From: Actinomycetota bacterium
GTDB lineage: Bacteria; Actinomycetota; Actinomycetes; Streptosporangiales; Streptosporangiaceae
Assembly: GCA_027313705.1 (NCBI GenBank)
Contig: DAHVDE010000040.1
Location: 28,693 to 92,692 of the forward strand
Length of the DNA: 64,000 bases
Direction: 5' to 3'
In this document: positions 7,776 through 19,845 of the stretch, in pieces
Numbering within the stretch: position 1 is the first letter of the stretch
How the letters are laid out: each line of letters opens with the position of its first letter
Program-made: the position numbers and the translations under genes
The notes under the pieces: model-generated
Database searches by the model: none
Told to the model about the DNA's origin: nothing
What the model saw: the letters and a program-made list of their open reading frames with translations, nothing else

Positions 7776-9257
7776 ATGACGACCAGCAGCACGCAGGCCA
7801 CCTCGACTCCTCAGGTAGCCGTTAACGACATCGGTTCGGAGGAGGCCTTCCTCGCCGCGATCGACGAGACCATCAAGTACTTCAACGACGGCGACATTGT
7901 CGATGGGACAGTCGTCAAGGTCGATCGGGACGAGGTTCTGCTCGACATCGGTTACAAGACCGAGGGAGTCATCCCTTCGCGGGAGCTTTCGATCAAGCAC
8001 GATGTCGATCCCAACGAGGTCGTCAAGACGGGCGATCACATCGAGGCACTTGTCCTGCAAAAGGAGGACAAGGAAGGCCGGCTGATCCTGTCCAAGAAGC
8101 GGGCGCAGTACGAGCGCGCCTGGGGCACGATCGAGAAGATCAAGGACGAGGATGGTGTCGTCACCGGCACGGTCATCGAGGTCGTCAAGGGCGGCCTGAT
8201 CCTGGACATCGGGCTGCGCGGGTTCCTTCCCGCCTCGCTTGTCGAGATGCGCCGGGTGCGCGATCTCCAGCCTTACGTAGGCAAGGAGATCGAAGCCAAG
8301 ATCATCGAGCTGGACAAGAACCGCAACAACGTGGTGCTTTCCCGCCGGGCGTGGCTTGAGCAGACTCAGTCCGAGGTACGCCAGAACTTCCTCAACACCT
8401 TGCAAAAGGGTCAGATCCGCAAGGGCGTCGTGAGTTCGATCGTGAACTTCGGTGCCTTCGTGGATCTCGGCGGCGTCGATGGTCTCGTCCACGTGTCCGA
8501 GCTCTCGTGGAAGCACATTGACCACCCTGGCGAGGTCGTGGAGGTTGGCCAGGAGGTCACCGTCGAGGTGCTCGACGTGGACATGGACCGCGAGCGGGTC
8601 TCCCTGTCGCTGAAGTCCACCCAGGAAGACCCGTGGCAGCAGTTCGCCAGGATGCACCAGATCGGGCAGGTCGTGCCTGGGCGCGTCACCAAGCTGGTGC
8701 CTTTCGGTGCGTTCGTGCGGGTCGAGGAGGGTATCGAAGGCCTCGTCCACATCTCGGAGCTTGCGGACCGGCATGTCGAGATTCCTGAGCAGGTCGTGCA
8801 GGTCGGCGACGAGATCTTCGTCAAGATCATCGACATCGACCTTGACCGGCGCCGGATCAGCCTGTCGCTGAAGCAGGCCAACGAGGGCCAGACCGGGGAG
8901 ATCTCCGGCGAGGACTTCGATCCGACGCTTTACGGCATGCCGGCGACCTACGACGAGCAGGGTAACTACGTGTACCCAGAAGGCTTCGACTCCGAGTCTG
9001 GCGAGTGGCTGGAAGGCTACGAAGCGCAGCGCGAAGAGTGGGAGCGGCAGTATGCCGAGGCTCGCACCAGGTTCGAAGCGCATCAGCGGCAGGTCGCTGA
9101 GGCGCGTACCCGGGCTGAGGGCGAAGAGGGTGAAGAGGGTTCTAACGGGGGCTCGCACACCTCAGGACCCGACTCAGATGACTCTGGCGGCGGTGCCCTG
9201 GCGAGCGACGAGGCGCTGGCTGCGCTTCGCGAGAAGCTCTCTGGCGGCCGGAACTAA
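7776..9257 (+). CDS. rpsA: 30S ribosomal protein S1
   Basis: The 493-residue protein has four S1 RNA-binding domains (around 35-105, 120-190, 205-275 and 290-360), followed by a charged, acidic and glycine/serine-rich tail usual for actinobacterial S1. Recurrent motifs include GVIPSREL, GFLPASLVEM, GAFVDLGGVDGLVH and GAFVRVEEGIEGLVH. S1 binds mRNA leaders on the 30S subunit; leaderless transcripts do not depend on it. ATG 7776 fits the family N-terminus; GGAG at 7761 is 11 bases away, a rather long gap. A strong hairpin follows the gene. Confidence 0.96.
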   Translation: MTTSSTQATSTPQVAVNDIGSEEAFLAAIDETIKYFNDGDIVDGTVVKVDRDEVLLDIGYKTEGVIPSRELSIKHDVDPNEVVKTGDHIEALVLQKEDKEGRLILSKKRAQYERAWGTIEKIKDEDGVVTGTVIEVVKGGLILDIGLRGFLPASLVEMRRVRDLQPYVGKEIEAKIIELDKNRNNVVLSRRAWLEQTQSEVRQNFLNTLQKGQIRKGVVSSIVNFGAFVDLGGVDGLVHVSELSWKHIDHPGEVVEVGQEVTVEVLDVDMDRERVSLSLKSTQEDPWQQFARMHQIGQVVPGRVTKLVPFGAFVRVEEGIEGLVHISELADRHVEIPEQVVQVGDEIFVKIIDIDLDRRRISLSLKQANEGQTGEISGEDFDPTLYGMPATYDEQGNYVYPEGFDSESGEWLEGYEAQREEWERQYAEARTRFEAHQRQVAEARTRAEGEEGEEGSNGGSHTSGPDSDDSGGGALASDEALAALREKLSGGRN

Positions 9258-9284
9258 GCAGCGGTATCAAGCGGATAATCGATA

Positions 9285-9320
9285 CGTGGCGGGCTTCCAG
9301 GTAACGGGGAGCCCGCCACG
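9285..9320 (+). terminator. rpsA terminator hairpin
   Basis: CGTGGCGGGCT (9285-9295) pairs perfectly with AGCCCGCCACG (9310-9320) across a 14-nt loop, 28 bp after the rpsA stop. No T run follows. Confidence 0.6.
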
Positions 9321-9382
9321 GTCGTGTCCTGGCCAGATGCGGGCTTGTCCGGCGAACTTCTTCTGACGCGAGGGTTGCTGAC

Positions 9383-10006
9383 GTGTTCAAGGTCGGACTG
9401 ACCGGCGGTATCGGGGCGGGCAAAAGCGAGGTCTCGCGACGCCTGGCGGCGCTGGGAGCCGTGCTGATCGATGCTGATGCGATAGCCAGGGAAGTCGTCG
9501 CGCCTGGGACGCCCGGCCTGGCTCAGGTGCGGGAAACCTTCGGCGAGCCGGTGCTGCGCCCTGACGGCTCGCTCGACCGGGAGAAACTCGGCGAGATCGT
9601 CTTCGCTGACCGGGACAGGCTGGCGGCGCTCAACGCCATCGTGCACCCCCTGGTCGGCGAGCGGATGGCGGAGCTTGAGAAAGCGGCGGCTGGCGAGGCG
9701 ATCGTGATCTATGACGTGCCGCTGATCGCGGAGAACAATCTCGCGGCAGGTTTCGACCTGGTGGTGGTCGTCGACACCTCGCCCGCACTCCAGGTTGAGC
9801 GCCTGGTGCGGTACAGGCAGTTGAGTGCCGAGCAGGCGAAGGCCAGAATGGCGGCTCAGGCAACGAGAGAACAGCGCCTGGCCGTCGCCGACCTGATTAT
9901 CGACAACTCGGCATCATTGACCGAGCTTGACCGGCAGGTCGGCGACCTGTGGAGCGAACTGCGCCGGCGTGCAAGGCTCACGGCGCGGCAGCAGATGCCC
10001 CGCTGA
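9383..10006 (+). CDS. coaE: Dephospho-CoA kinase
   Basis: The 207-residue protein opens with the P-loop [17 protein letters not shown] and has [10 protein letters not shown], the lid region and the C-terminal [11 protein letters not shown] stretch of CoaE, which phosphorylates the 3'-hydroxyl of dephospho-CoA in the last step of CoA synthesis. The length matches the kinase alone; the GrpB-like extension found in mycobacterial CoaE is absent. The GTG at 9383 is the first start in frame. The gene follows rpsA, a common actinobacterial order, and stops 2 bp before the converging gene. Confidence 0.94.
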   Translation: MFKVGLTGGIGAGKSEVSRRLAALGAVLIDADAIAREVVAPGTPGLAQVRETFGEPVLRPDGSLDREKLGEIVFADRDRLAALNAIVHPLVGERMAELEKAAAGEAIVIYDVPLIAENNLAAGFDLVVVVDTSPALQVERLVRYRQLSAEQAKARMAAQATREQRLAVADLIIDNSASLTELDRQVGDLWSELRRRARLTARQQMPR

Positions 10007-10008
10007 CC

Positions 10009-11124
10009 TTACCTGAGCTGGTAGTAAGCGGACGACTCGCCGCGCCAGATCTGCATGAGCGCAATCACGCCGACGGCGATGATCCCGAGTTCTACCACGA
10101 TGGCCAGCGGATTGACGAACGCGATCGAGATCAGCGTGTACAGCGTGAAAATGACGAGGAGGATCGGAGCGACGATCCTGGCCCAGGGCATGCCGCGCTT
10201 GTTGGCCCAGGCAAGCAAGATCCAGAAGCCGACGCCGAACAACGACATGATCGCGCCGAATGAGGACGCGCCCTCCATGTTCTGCTGGTGCGATGTCAGG
10301 TAAAGAGTCGAGCCGAGCGAGCCGACCACCACGAAGTCGATGATGGCCAGGAGCCCGCTGAGGGCGATCCCCCCGTACATCAGTCTTACGGCGCTGAGCA
10401 CCGGCGCGGGTGCGAACTGCTGCTTGGCTGCGCCAGGCGGGCGCTGGCCGGCTGGCTGGTAAGGCGCGTACGCGAACGGCGCAGGCCGAGGTGGCGGGCC
10501 AGGCGACACGAACGGAGGAGGAGTCCTTGGCGAGATGCCAGGTTGGAAGCCGGGACCGGCGCCCTGGCCCATGCCAGGGCTGATTACCTGGCCAGGTGGC
10601 CCACCCGGCCAGAACCCCGATGGCGAGGCAGGCGGAACTCCGGGCTGCACGGCCGGGGCGCCCTGCCCAGGCACCTGCCAGCCTGGCGCCGTCGGTGCCA
10701 GGACCTGGGGTCCGCTGGCCGCTCCAGGGCTAGAAATGTTTGCCTGGCCGCCAGCCTGAACTCCCGGCGGCGTCGACTGCCAGGAGGACGTCACCTGGTG
10801 GCCTGAGACCTCCGCAAAGGTCACCGCCACCCACTGGCTGACTTCAGGGGCGGAAAGCGAGGTCCTGGCGAACGAACTCGCGGCCAGCCTGACCGCGGCG
10901 TCCGCGCCGATGCCCCGACAGACATTGTCGCTGATGGCGTCCGCGACGTGATCCTCGGCAGCCGCCACCAGGATCCTGATCGCGTTCGGGGCGCCAGGCA
11001 GCAGGTCAGACAGCATGCTGCCGAGCATGAGAGGATCGGACAAGACGCCGGGTCCCTGCTCGGCGACGACCTCTCGCAGGGCCGCCGCTGCCTCGTCGGC
11101 ATGCTCGAACGGCAATACCGTCAT
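10009..11124 (-). CDS. Membrane protein with N-terminal helical domain, Pro/Gly-rich linker and four TM segments
   Basis: I do not recognise a named family for the whole 371 residues. Residues about 1-105 form an Ala/Leu-rich helical domain (ALREVVAEQGPGVLSDPLMLGSML...) of a type I have seen at the front of multidomain actinobacterial proteins. Residues 115-235 are a low-complexity Pro/Gly/Gln linker. Residues 240-371 hold four hydrophobic segments ending in WRGESSAYYQLR. The C-terminal membrane part resembles the whole of the next gene on this strand (WANKRGMPWARI against WANGAGKNWARI; GESSAYYQLR against KESTAYFQPR), so the two are paralogues. It probably sits in the cytoplasmic membrane with the helical domain inside. 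Function is unknown. Confidence 0.75.
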   Translation of the reverse strand: MTVLPFEHADEAAAALREVVAEQGPGVLSDPLMLGSMLSDLLPGAPNAIRILVAAAEDHVADAISDNVCRGIGADAAVRLAASSFARTSLSAPEVSQWVAVTFAEVSGHQVTSSWQSTPPGVQAGGQANISSPGAASGPQVLAPTAPGWQVPGQGAPAVQPGVPPASPSGFWPGGPPGQVISPGMGQGAGPGFQPGISPRTPPPFVSPGPPPRPAPFAYAPYQPAGQRPPGAAKQQFAPAPVLSAVRLMYGGIALSGLLAIIDFVVVGSLGSTLYLTSHQQNMEGASSFGAIMSLFGVGFWILLAWANKRGMPWARIVAPILLVIFTLYTLISIAFVNPLAIVVELGIIAVGVIALMQIWRGESSAYYQLR

Positions 11125-11201
11125 CTGCTAGATTCCTCCCCGCCGTTACGATCATCGAGATGCTTAATCATGTTGTGCCTAACCCGAATGCCCCGATCCG
11201 T

Positions 11202-11687
11202 TTACCGAGGCTGGAAGTAGGCGGTCGACTCCTTGCGCCAGAGCAGGACCACAGCGCCGAGCCCTGCCAGCCAGACCAGGAGTTCAAGCACCAGTCCGAG
11301 CAGGGCATGCGGGCGAACGAAGCTCAGCAGCAGTTCCAGGGTGCTGATGCCGAAGAATACCGTGGACAAGATCCTGGCCCAGTTCTTGCCTGCGCCATTT
11401 GCCCAGGCCATCCACAGCCAGAGCCCGACGCCGATGAGGCCTCCGACTACGGCGATGGCGACGGCGAATACCTCGGCGGAATGCACCTGAGTCGCGGTCA
11501 AGTTGGGACCGGCCTTGATAATGGCGCTCTTCAGACTGCCAATCGCGATGATGGTGAGAATGATGCCGAGAACGCTGAGGCCGGCGCCGACATACATCAA
11601 TGTGACCGCGGTTGACACCGACTGCGGCCGCGGCGGGCGCGTCGGCATCTGGTTCGGAGCCCCACTGGTGGGATAGGTCGGATACAT
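11202..11687 (-). CDS. Four-TM membrane protein, paralogue of the downstream gene's C-terminus
   Basis: The 161-residue protein has a short Pro-rich N-terminal tail (MYPTYPTSGAPNQMPTRPP) and four predicted membrane segments, ending KESTAYFQPR. I placed the start at ATG 11687 because TAAGGGAG (11704-11697) is nine bases upstream; the frame extends to 11720 without a ribosome site. It shares the WAN...WARI signature and terminal Glu-Ser-x-AY motif with its neighbour downstream, 77 bp away on the same strand. The two genes look like an ancient duplication in one operon. No enzyme motif is visible. Confidence 0.75.
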   Translation of the reverse strand: MYPTYPTSGAPNQMPTRPPRPQSVSTAVTLMYVGAGLSVLGIILTIIAIGSLKSAIIKAGPNLTATQVHSAEVFAVAIAVVGGLIGVGLWLWMAWANGAGKNWARILSTVFFGISTLELLLSFVRPHALLGLVLELLVWLAGLGAVVLLWRKESTAYFQPR

Positions 11688-11791
11688 GCTTGCTTGCTCC
11701 CTTACCGCTCGCGCGGTCACGCTGGCAGGCGGTGACGCCTGGTTGTCAGAGGCTCAGCCTACAGTGGAGTGATGCCTTATGAGGAGTCTCC

Positions 11792-13926
11792 ATGCGTCCC
11801 GTAAGTGACCTGCAGCGACGAGTCGCGCCTTTTGACGTCGTGACCGACATGACGCCCGCCGGTGACCAGCCCGCCGCGATCAGCGAGCTTGAGAAGAGGG
11901 TCAGGTCGGGAGCGGCGGACGTGGTCTTGCTTGGCGCGACCGGCACGGGCAAGACGGCGACCGTGGCCTGGCTGGCCGAGCGGATACAGCGCCCGATGCT
12001 CGTGATGCTGCCCAATAAGACCCTGGCCGCGCAGTTCGCGAACGAGCTCAGGGAGATGCTGCCAGGTAACGCGGTCGAGTATTTCGTCTCCTATTACGAC
12101 TATTACCAACCAGAAGCCTACGTACCGCAAACCGACACCTACATCGAAAGGACAGCTCGATCAACGACGAAGTAGAACGTTTGCGGCATTCAGCGACTAA
12201 CTCGCTGCTTACCAGGCGGGACACGGTCGTCGTGGCCTCGGTCTCCTGCATCTACGGGCTCGGCACTCCGCAGGAGTACGTGGACCGGATGGTCAAGCTC
12301 AAGGTGGGTGAGATGACCGAGCGGGACCAGTTGCTGCGACGGCTGGTCGGGATGCAGTACGTGCGCAACGACATGGCGTTCACGCGCGGCACCTTCCGGG
12401 TCAGGGGCGACACGATCGAGGTCATCCCTGTTTATGAGGAGCACGCAGTCAGGATCGAGATGTTCGGCGACGAGATCGAGCGCCTGATGACGCTGCACCC
12501 GCTCACCGGCGAGGTGATGACTACCGATGACGAGCTCTACATCTTTCCCGCATCGCACTATGTCGCCGGCCCTGAGCGAATGGAACGGGCGATCGCCGGG
12601 ATCGAGGCCGAACTCGCCGGCCGGCTGGCCGAGCTTGAGCAGGCAGGCAAGCTGCTAGAAGCGCAGCGGCTGCGGATGCGGACGACCTACGACATCGAGA
12701 TGATGCGCCAGGTCGGTAGCTGCGCCGGGATCGAGAACTACTCCAGGCACATCGACGGCAGGTCGGCGGGCAGCCCGCCTAACACCTTGCTCGACTACTT
12801 CCCAGAGGACTTCCTGCTTGTCATCGACGAGTCGCACGTCACCGTGCCGCAGATCGGCGCCATGTACGAAGGCGATGTGTCGCGCAAGCGCGTGCTCGTC
12901 GACCATGGCTTCAGATTGCCGAGCGCCATCGACAACAGGCCCCTGACCTGGGAAGAATTCTGCGACCGCATCGACCAGACGGTTTACCTGTCCGCGACGC
13001 CAGGGCCATATGAGCTGCAGCGAGTCGGCGGCGACGTGGTAGAGCAGGTCATCAGGCCGACCGGCCTGGTCGACCCTGAAGTCATCATCAAGCCGACGAA
13101 AGGTCAGATCGATGACCTGGTGCACGAGATCAGGCTCAGGTCAGAGCGGTCAGAGCGAGTCCTCGTCACCACGCTGACCAAGAAGATGGCCGAGGACCTG
13201 ACTGACTACCTGCTCGAGCTCGGGATCAGGGCCAGGTACCTGCACAGCGAGGTCGACACCTTGCGCCGGGTCGAGTTGCTCAGGGAGCTGCGCCTCGGTG
13301 AGTATGACGTGCTTGTCGGGATCAACTTGCTTCGCGAAGGTCTCGACCTGCCTGAGGTTTCCCTGGTCGCGATTCTCGACGCGGACAAGGAAGGCTTCCT
13401 CCGCTCAGGCACCTCGCTGATCCAGACCATCGGCCGGGCCGCCCGTAACGTGTACGGCCAGGTCCATATGTATGCCGACCAGATGACGCCGTCGATGAGC
13501 AAGGCCATCGATGAGACCAACCGCCGCCGGGCCAAGCAGATCGCTTACAACGTGGAGCGCGGCGTGGACCCGCAGCCCTTGCGCAAGCGGATCGCCGACA
13601 TCACCGATCAGCTGGCCAGGGAAGACGCCGATACCGAGAAGCTGCTCGGCGGCGGAGGCCGCAGGCAGAGCCGCGGCAAGGCGCCGGTTCCCGGTCTGTC
13701 CGCGCGGGCAAGGGCGGCGGCCGCCGCGGGCGGCGTTCTTGGCGCAGAGGGCGAGCCAGGGCGCGGCGGAGCGGCCAGGGACGACCTGATCGCGCTGATC
13801 ACGGGCCTGACTGACCAGATGCACGCCGCCGCCGCCGAGTTGCAGTTCGAGCTGGCCGCCAGGTTCAGGGATGAGATCAGGGAGCTAAAACAGGAATTGC
13901 GCGGCATGCAAGCCGCCGGCGTGTGA
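11792..13926 (+). pseudogene. uvrB: Excinuclease ABC subunit B, split by a one-base frameshift
   Basis: The first frame (11792-12175) encodes the UvrB N-terminus with the P-loop GATGTGKTA and [19 protein letters not shown], then runs off into RTARSTTK and a stop. The second frame (from 12151, open to 13926) continues without loss: [20 protein letters not shown], helicase motifs, the beta-hairpin region and the C-terminal UVR motif ([22 protein letters not shown]). Conserved UvrB has Glu-Lys-Asp here, needing GAAAAGGAC; the sequence reads GAAAGGAC at 12146-12153, so one A is missing. SD GAGGAG precedes ATG 11792. UvrB is the damage-verifying helicase of nucleotide excision repair. A sequencing error in the A run is as likely as a true mutation; the rest of the gene shows no decay. 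Confidence 0.93.
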
Positions 13927-14007
13927 GTCGTTCGGATGAGCCGTCAGTATGCGCGGCGTCACTGGCCGTGGCAGCGGCTCGCACCGGGACGGCGTAAGGT
14001 CTAAGAC

Positions 14008-15060
14008 GTGCTTCTGAGCCTTGCCGCTGCGCTTGCCGCGGCGTTCTGTTACGGCATCGGGGCAGTGATGCAGGCCATCTCGGTGCGGGCCGCGTCGCGG
14101 CGCCCGGTACTCGAGGCTGCCGGGGTAGCAGGAAGGGTCGACCCGAGCCTCGTGATCAGGATGTTCAGGCAATGGCCGTTCGTGGTGAGTCTCCTGATTG
14201 ACTTCGTCGGGTTCATCTGCCAGCTCATCGCCCTGCGGCGGCTGCCGATCTTCGAGGTTCAGGTCATCATCGCGGCAAACCTGGCGGTGACGGCGGTCTT
14301 CGCGTCCTGGCTGATGCACACGGTGCTCAGGGTCCGCGAGTGGGCGGCCGTGATCTCGGTGGTGGTCGGGGTCGGGCTGCTTGGCTTGTCGGCAGGCGCC
14401 GAGGGGGCAAGGACCGTCGGGATCGACTTTCACCTGGCGCTGATCGCGGCACTGGCCGCGATCGCGGTGGCCGGCGTCGCGGCGGCGCGGCTGCCGAGCG
14501 CGTTCAGGACGCCGGCGCTCGGGGCCATCGCCGGGCTCGGGTACGGCGTGCTCGCGATCTGTGCCCGGATTCTGCCAGGTTTCACCCCTGCGGTCCTGGT
14601 CAAGTCGCCGGCCGCCTATACGCTCGCCGCCGCTGGGATCATCTCGTTCATGCTGTACGCCTCGGCTCTGGAAAGCGGCAGCGTCACGGTAGCCACGGCG
14701 GCCGTGATCCTGCTCGAGACCGTGCCTCCCGCAGTCGTCGGCGTAGTTTTCCTCGGTGACAAGACCAGGCCTGGCCTCCTCGGCCCGGCCGTGGCCGGCT
14801 TCATTCTGGCGCTGGCGAGCGCCGTCGCGCTGGCCAGGTTCGGCGAGGCAGGGGTAACCAAGGATTCAGATGCCAGGGAAGTACCTCAGCCTGCGGGACC
14901 GGGCGAACCCGGTCGAGCCTCCGCCGGACTGACCAGGCCGATCGGCGAGATCACCGGCGGTTCCGCGCCCGGTCAGCCGGTACCTGAGCCGCCCGAGGGG
15001 CAGGCGCCCGACTGGCAATCAGGCTCCGGCGAGCAGCTACCTTCCGGCCGCAAGAACTAG
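14008..15060 (+). CDS. DMT-superfamily (EamA-like) membrane transporter
   Basis: About 350 residues with nine or ten hydrophobic helices in two similar halves, typical of the drug/metabolite transporter superfamily (FCYGIGAVMQAISVRAA near the N-terminus, LPIFEVQVIIAANLAVTAVFA in the middle, GSVTVATAAVILLETVPPAVVG in the second half). The last 65 residues are a hydrophilic Pro/Gly-rich tail. The -10-like TAAGGT (13995-14000) is seven bases before GTG 14008 and no ribosome site is seen, so the mRNA may be leaderless. Substrate is unknown. Confidence 0.8.
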   Translation: MLLSLAAALAAAFCYGIGAVMQAISVRAASRRPVLEAAGVAGRVDPSLVIRMFRQWPFVVSLLIDFVGFICQLIALRRLPIFEVQVIIAANLAVTAVFASWLMHTVLRVREWAAVISVVVGVGLLGLSAGAEGARTVGIDFHLALIAALAAIAVAGVAAARLPSAFRTPALGAIAGLGYGVLAICARILPGFTPAVLVKSPAAYTLAAAGIISFMLYASALESGSVTVATAAVILLETVPPAVVGVVFLGDKTRPGLLGPAVAGFILALASAVALARFGEAGVTKDSDAREVPQPAGPGEPGRASAGLTRPIGEITGGSAPGQPVPEPPEGQAPDWQSGSGEQLPSGRKN

Positions 15061-17552
<2,492 letters not shown>

Positions 17553-17599
17553 GCAGCAAAGTCTTAAGGCAGCAGAGCATCAGGAAGGAAACAGGGGCA

Positions 17600-18715
17600 A
17601 TGAAGGTCGGCATTCCGAAGGAAATCAAGAACCACGAATACCGTGTCGCCATCACGCCAGCGGGCGTGCACGAACTCGCCAGGGCAGGTCACGAGGTATT
17701 CATCGAGCAGGAGGCGGGCCAGGGATCAGCGATTCCCGACGCCGATTTCGTGAAGGCCGGCGCCGCGATCCTGCCGACGGCCGACGACGTCTGGCAGGCG
17801 GGCGATCTCATTCTCAAGGTGAAGGAGCCGGTCGCGGAGGAATACCACCGGATGCGCAAGGACCAGGTGCTGTTCACGTACCTGCACCTGGCGGCATCCA
17901 GGGATTGCACGGACGCGCTGATCAACTCGGGCACGACGGCCATCGCCTACGAGACCGTGCAGCTACCTGACGGGTCACTACCGCTGCTCGCGCCCATGTC
18001 GGAGGTGGCGGGCCGGATGGCGCCCCAGGTCGGCGCCCACCACCTGCAGCGTGACGGCGGCGGCCGCGGCGTCCTGATGGGCGGGGTGTCCGGCGTCTAC
18101 GCCGCCAAGGTGGTCGTACTCGGGGCCGGCGTCTCAGGAATGAACGCCGCCGCCATGTCCCTTGGCATGCAGGCAGAAGTGCTGCTGCTTGACAAGAACA
18201 TCAGCAGGCTGCGGTCGGCCGACGCGATCTACCAGGGCCATTGCCAGACCGTTGCCTCCAACACCTACGAGGTCGAGCGCGCGATCATCGATGCCGACCT
18301 GGTGATCGGCGCGGTGCTTGTGCCTGGCGCGAAGGCGCCGATGCTGGTCACTAACGAGCTTGTGTCAAGGATGAAGCCGGGCTCGGTTCTCGTGGACATC
18401 TCGATCGACCAGGGCGGCTGTTTCGAGGACTCCAAGCCGACGACGCACGCCGATCCGACCTACCTGGTGCACAACTCGGTCTTCTACTGCGTCGCCAACA
18501 TGCCTGGCGCGGTGCCGCATACCTCCACCTTCGCGCTGACCAACGTGACGCTGCCGTATGTCATGGAGATCGCCAAGTACGGCTGGCGCGAGGCGCTGAA
18601 GCGTGACGCGTCGCTGATGCTCGGCCTGAACACCTACGATGGCGCCGTTACCTGCGGCCCGGTCGGTGAAGCGCACGGGCTGGCTGTGACACCCGTGCCG
18701 GAGATTCTCGGCTAG
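17600..18715 (+). CDS. ald: Alanine dehydrogenase
   Basis: The 371 residues match the usual Ald length exactly. It starts [20 protein letters not shown] and has the NAD-binding glycine motif [11 protein letters not shown] and the substrate-loop lysine region ILKVKEP. The enzyme interconverts alanine and pyruvate plus ammonium with NAD. ATG 17600 is preceded by AAGGAA and AGGGG; the frame is open further upstream within the NUDIX gene, but homology begins here. Confidence 0.95.
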   Translation: MKVGIPKEIKNHEYRVAITPAGVHELARAGHEVFIEQEAGQGSAIPDADFVKAGAAILPTADDVWQAGDLILKVKEPVAEEYHRMRKDQVLFTYLHLAASRDCTDALINSGTTAIAYETVQLPDGSLPLLAPMSEVAGRMAPQVGAHHLQRDGGGRGVLMGGVSGVYAAKVVVLGAGVSGMNAAAMSLGMQAEVLLLDKNISRLRSADAIYQGHCQTVASNTYEVERAIIDADLVIGAVLVPGAKAPMLVTNELVSRMKPGSVLVDISIDQGGCFEDSKPTTHADPTYLVHNSVFYCVANMPGAVPHTSTFALTNVTLPYVMEIAKYGWREALKRDASLMLGLNTYDGAVTCGPVGEAHGLAVTPVPEILG

Positions 18716-18735
18716 CCGGCCATGGAGGCGCTCCG

Positions 18736-19662
18736 CTGACTACTGTCGCGGCGACAGTCCGCCGCTACCTCGATCACCTGGCGGTCGAGCGCGGGCTGTC
18801 CGCCCATACTCTCGCGGCTTACCGCCGTGACCTGGCCAGGTACGCCTGCACGCTTGAGTCGGCCGGCCGTACGGAGATCGGCTACGTCGCGACGACCGAC
18901 GTAGCCGACTACCTGGCGGGTCTGCGCGAGGGCGACGACGAGCATGCACCGCTGGCGGCTAGCTCGGCGGGGCGTGCCGTCGTCGCCGTGCGCGGGCTGC
19001 ATGCTTTCGCGCTGGCGGAAGGCCTGGCCGACGCGGATCCTGCCAAGGCGGTGCGGCCGCCAGCCCCGCCTCGCCGGCTTCCGCACGCTATCTCGGTTCC
19101 CGAAGTAGCCAGGCTGCTGCAGATCGCCGGCGACACTCCGGCCAGCCGCAGGGACCGGGCGCTGCTCGAACTGCTCTACGGCACGGGTGCGAGGATCTCC
19201 GAGGCACTGGCCCTCGATCTCGACGACCTTGACCTGTCCGGCCAGCATGGCGAAGTGGCCACGGTCCGGCTCGCCGGAAAGGGCGGCAAGCAGCGGGTGG
19301 TGCCGGTCGGCAGCTACGCCTGCCGGGCCGTCGAGGCATACCTGGTCCAGGCGAGGCCGGCGCTCGCCAATGGGGAGCGCGGTGCCGCAGTATTCCTTAA
19401 CGCCCGCGACGGGCGCCTGACCAGGCAGGGTGCCTGGGGTGCGCTGCGGGCCGCAGCTGCCAGGGCCGGGCTGTCCGACATCTCACCGCACATGCTCAGG
19501 CACTCGTTCGCCACTCACTTGCTTGACGGCGGCGCCGACGTGCGGGTCGTGCAGGAACTGCTAGGCCACGCCTCGGTCGCCACGACCCAGGTGTACACCC
19601 AGGTGACCGTCGACAAACTCCGCGAGGTGTATGCGGCCGCGCATCCGAGGGCACTGGGGTAA
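18736..19662 (+). CDS. xerD: Tyrosine recombinase XerD, apparent CTG start
   Basis: The reading frame carries a full 308-residue XerD: SAM-like core-binding domain ([21 protein letters not shown] near 9-29) and catalytic domain with Arg153, Lys182, His252-x-x-Arg255, His278 and Tyr287. No ATG, GTG or TTG occurs in frame between the upstream stop at 18667 and GTG 18988, which would remove the first 84 residues and most of the core-binding domain. CTG 18736 gives the family-like start [15 protein letters not shown] and has GGAGG (18724-18728) seven bases upstream. XerD resolves chromosome dimers at dif with XerC. It sits 20 bp after ald and ahead of the parA-scp block, so it is the housekeeping copy, not a mobile integrase. 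Confidence 0.9.
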   Translation: MTTVAATVRRYLDHLAVERGLSAHTLAAYRRDLARYACTLESAGRTEIGYVATTDVADYLAGLREGDDEHAPLAASSAGRAVVAVRGLHAFALAEGLADADPAKAVRPPAPPRRLPHAISVPEVARLLQIAGDTPASRRDRALLELLYGTGARISEALALDLDDLDLSGQHGEVATVRLAGKGGKQRVVPVGSYACRAVEAYLVQARPALANGERGAAVFLNARDGRLTRQGAWGALRAAAARAGLSDISPHMLRHSFATHLLDGGADVRVVQELLGHASVATTQVYTQVTVDKLREVYAAAHPRALG

Positions 19663-19845
19663 GGGAGTCGGGTCATAAAGATCAAATTCGGTTATCTGCC
19701 AATTTTCCCGCGCAGTCGGGGACTCAACCAGGCGGGCGCCGCAATAGCCCGCATACGGTGAGTCGGCTTGCCGCAGGCCGACGCAAGCCATAAAGTCCGG
19801 GAGGCAGCAGCTAGCAGCGTGCAAGGCTGCGGGGAGGTGCAGGCC

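Noticed and set aside
7770..9158. 462-codon frame antisense to rpsA
   Set aside because: Its composition mirrors the S1 codons on the other strand and it has no domain signature; the same holds for the long antisense frames over pyrG and DUF885.
12146..12185. Programmed frameshift in uvrB
   Set aside because: UvrB is not known to use one, and no slippery heptamer with a stimulating structure is evident; a missing base in an A run is simpler.
18736..19662. Integrase of a mobile element
   Set aside because: Sequence and neighbourhood (ald, parA, scpAB) match the housekeeping XerD; no attachment repeats or cargo genes are visible.
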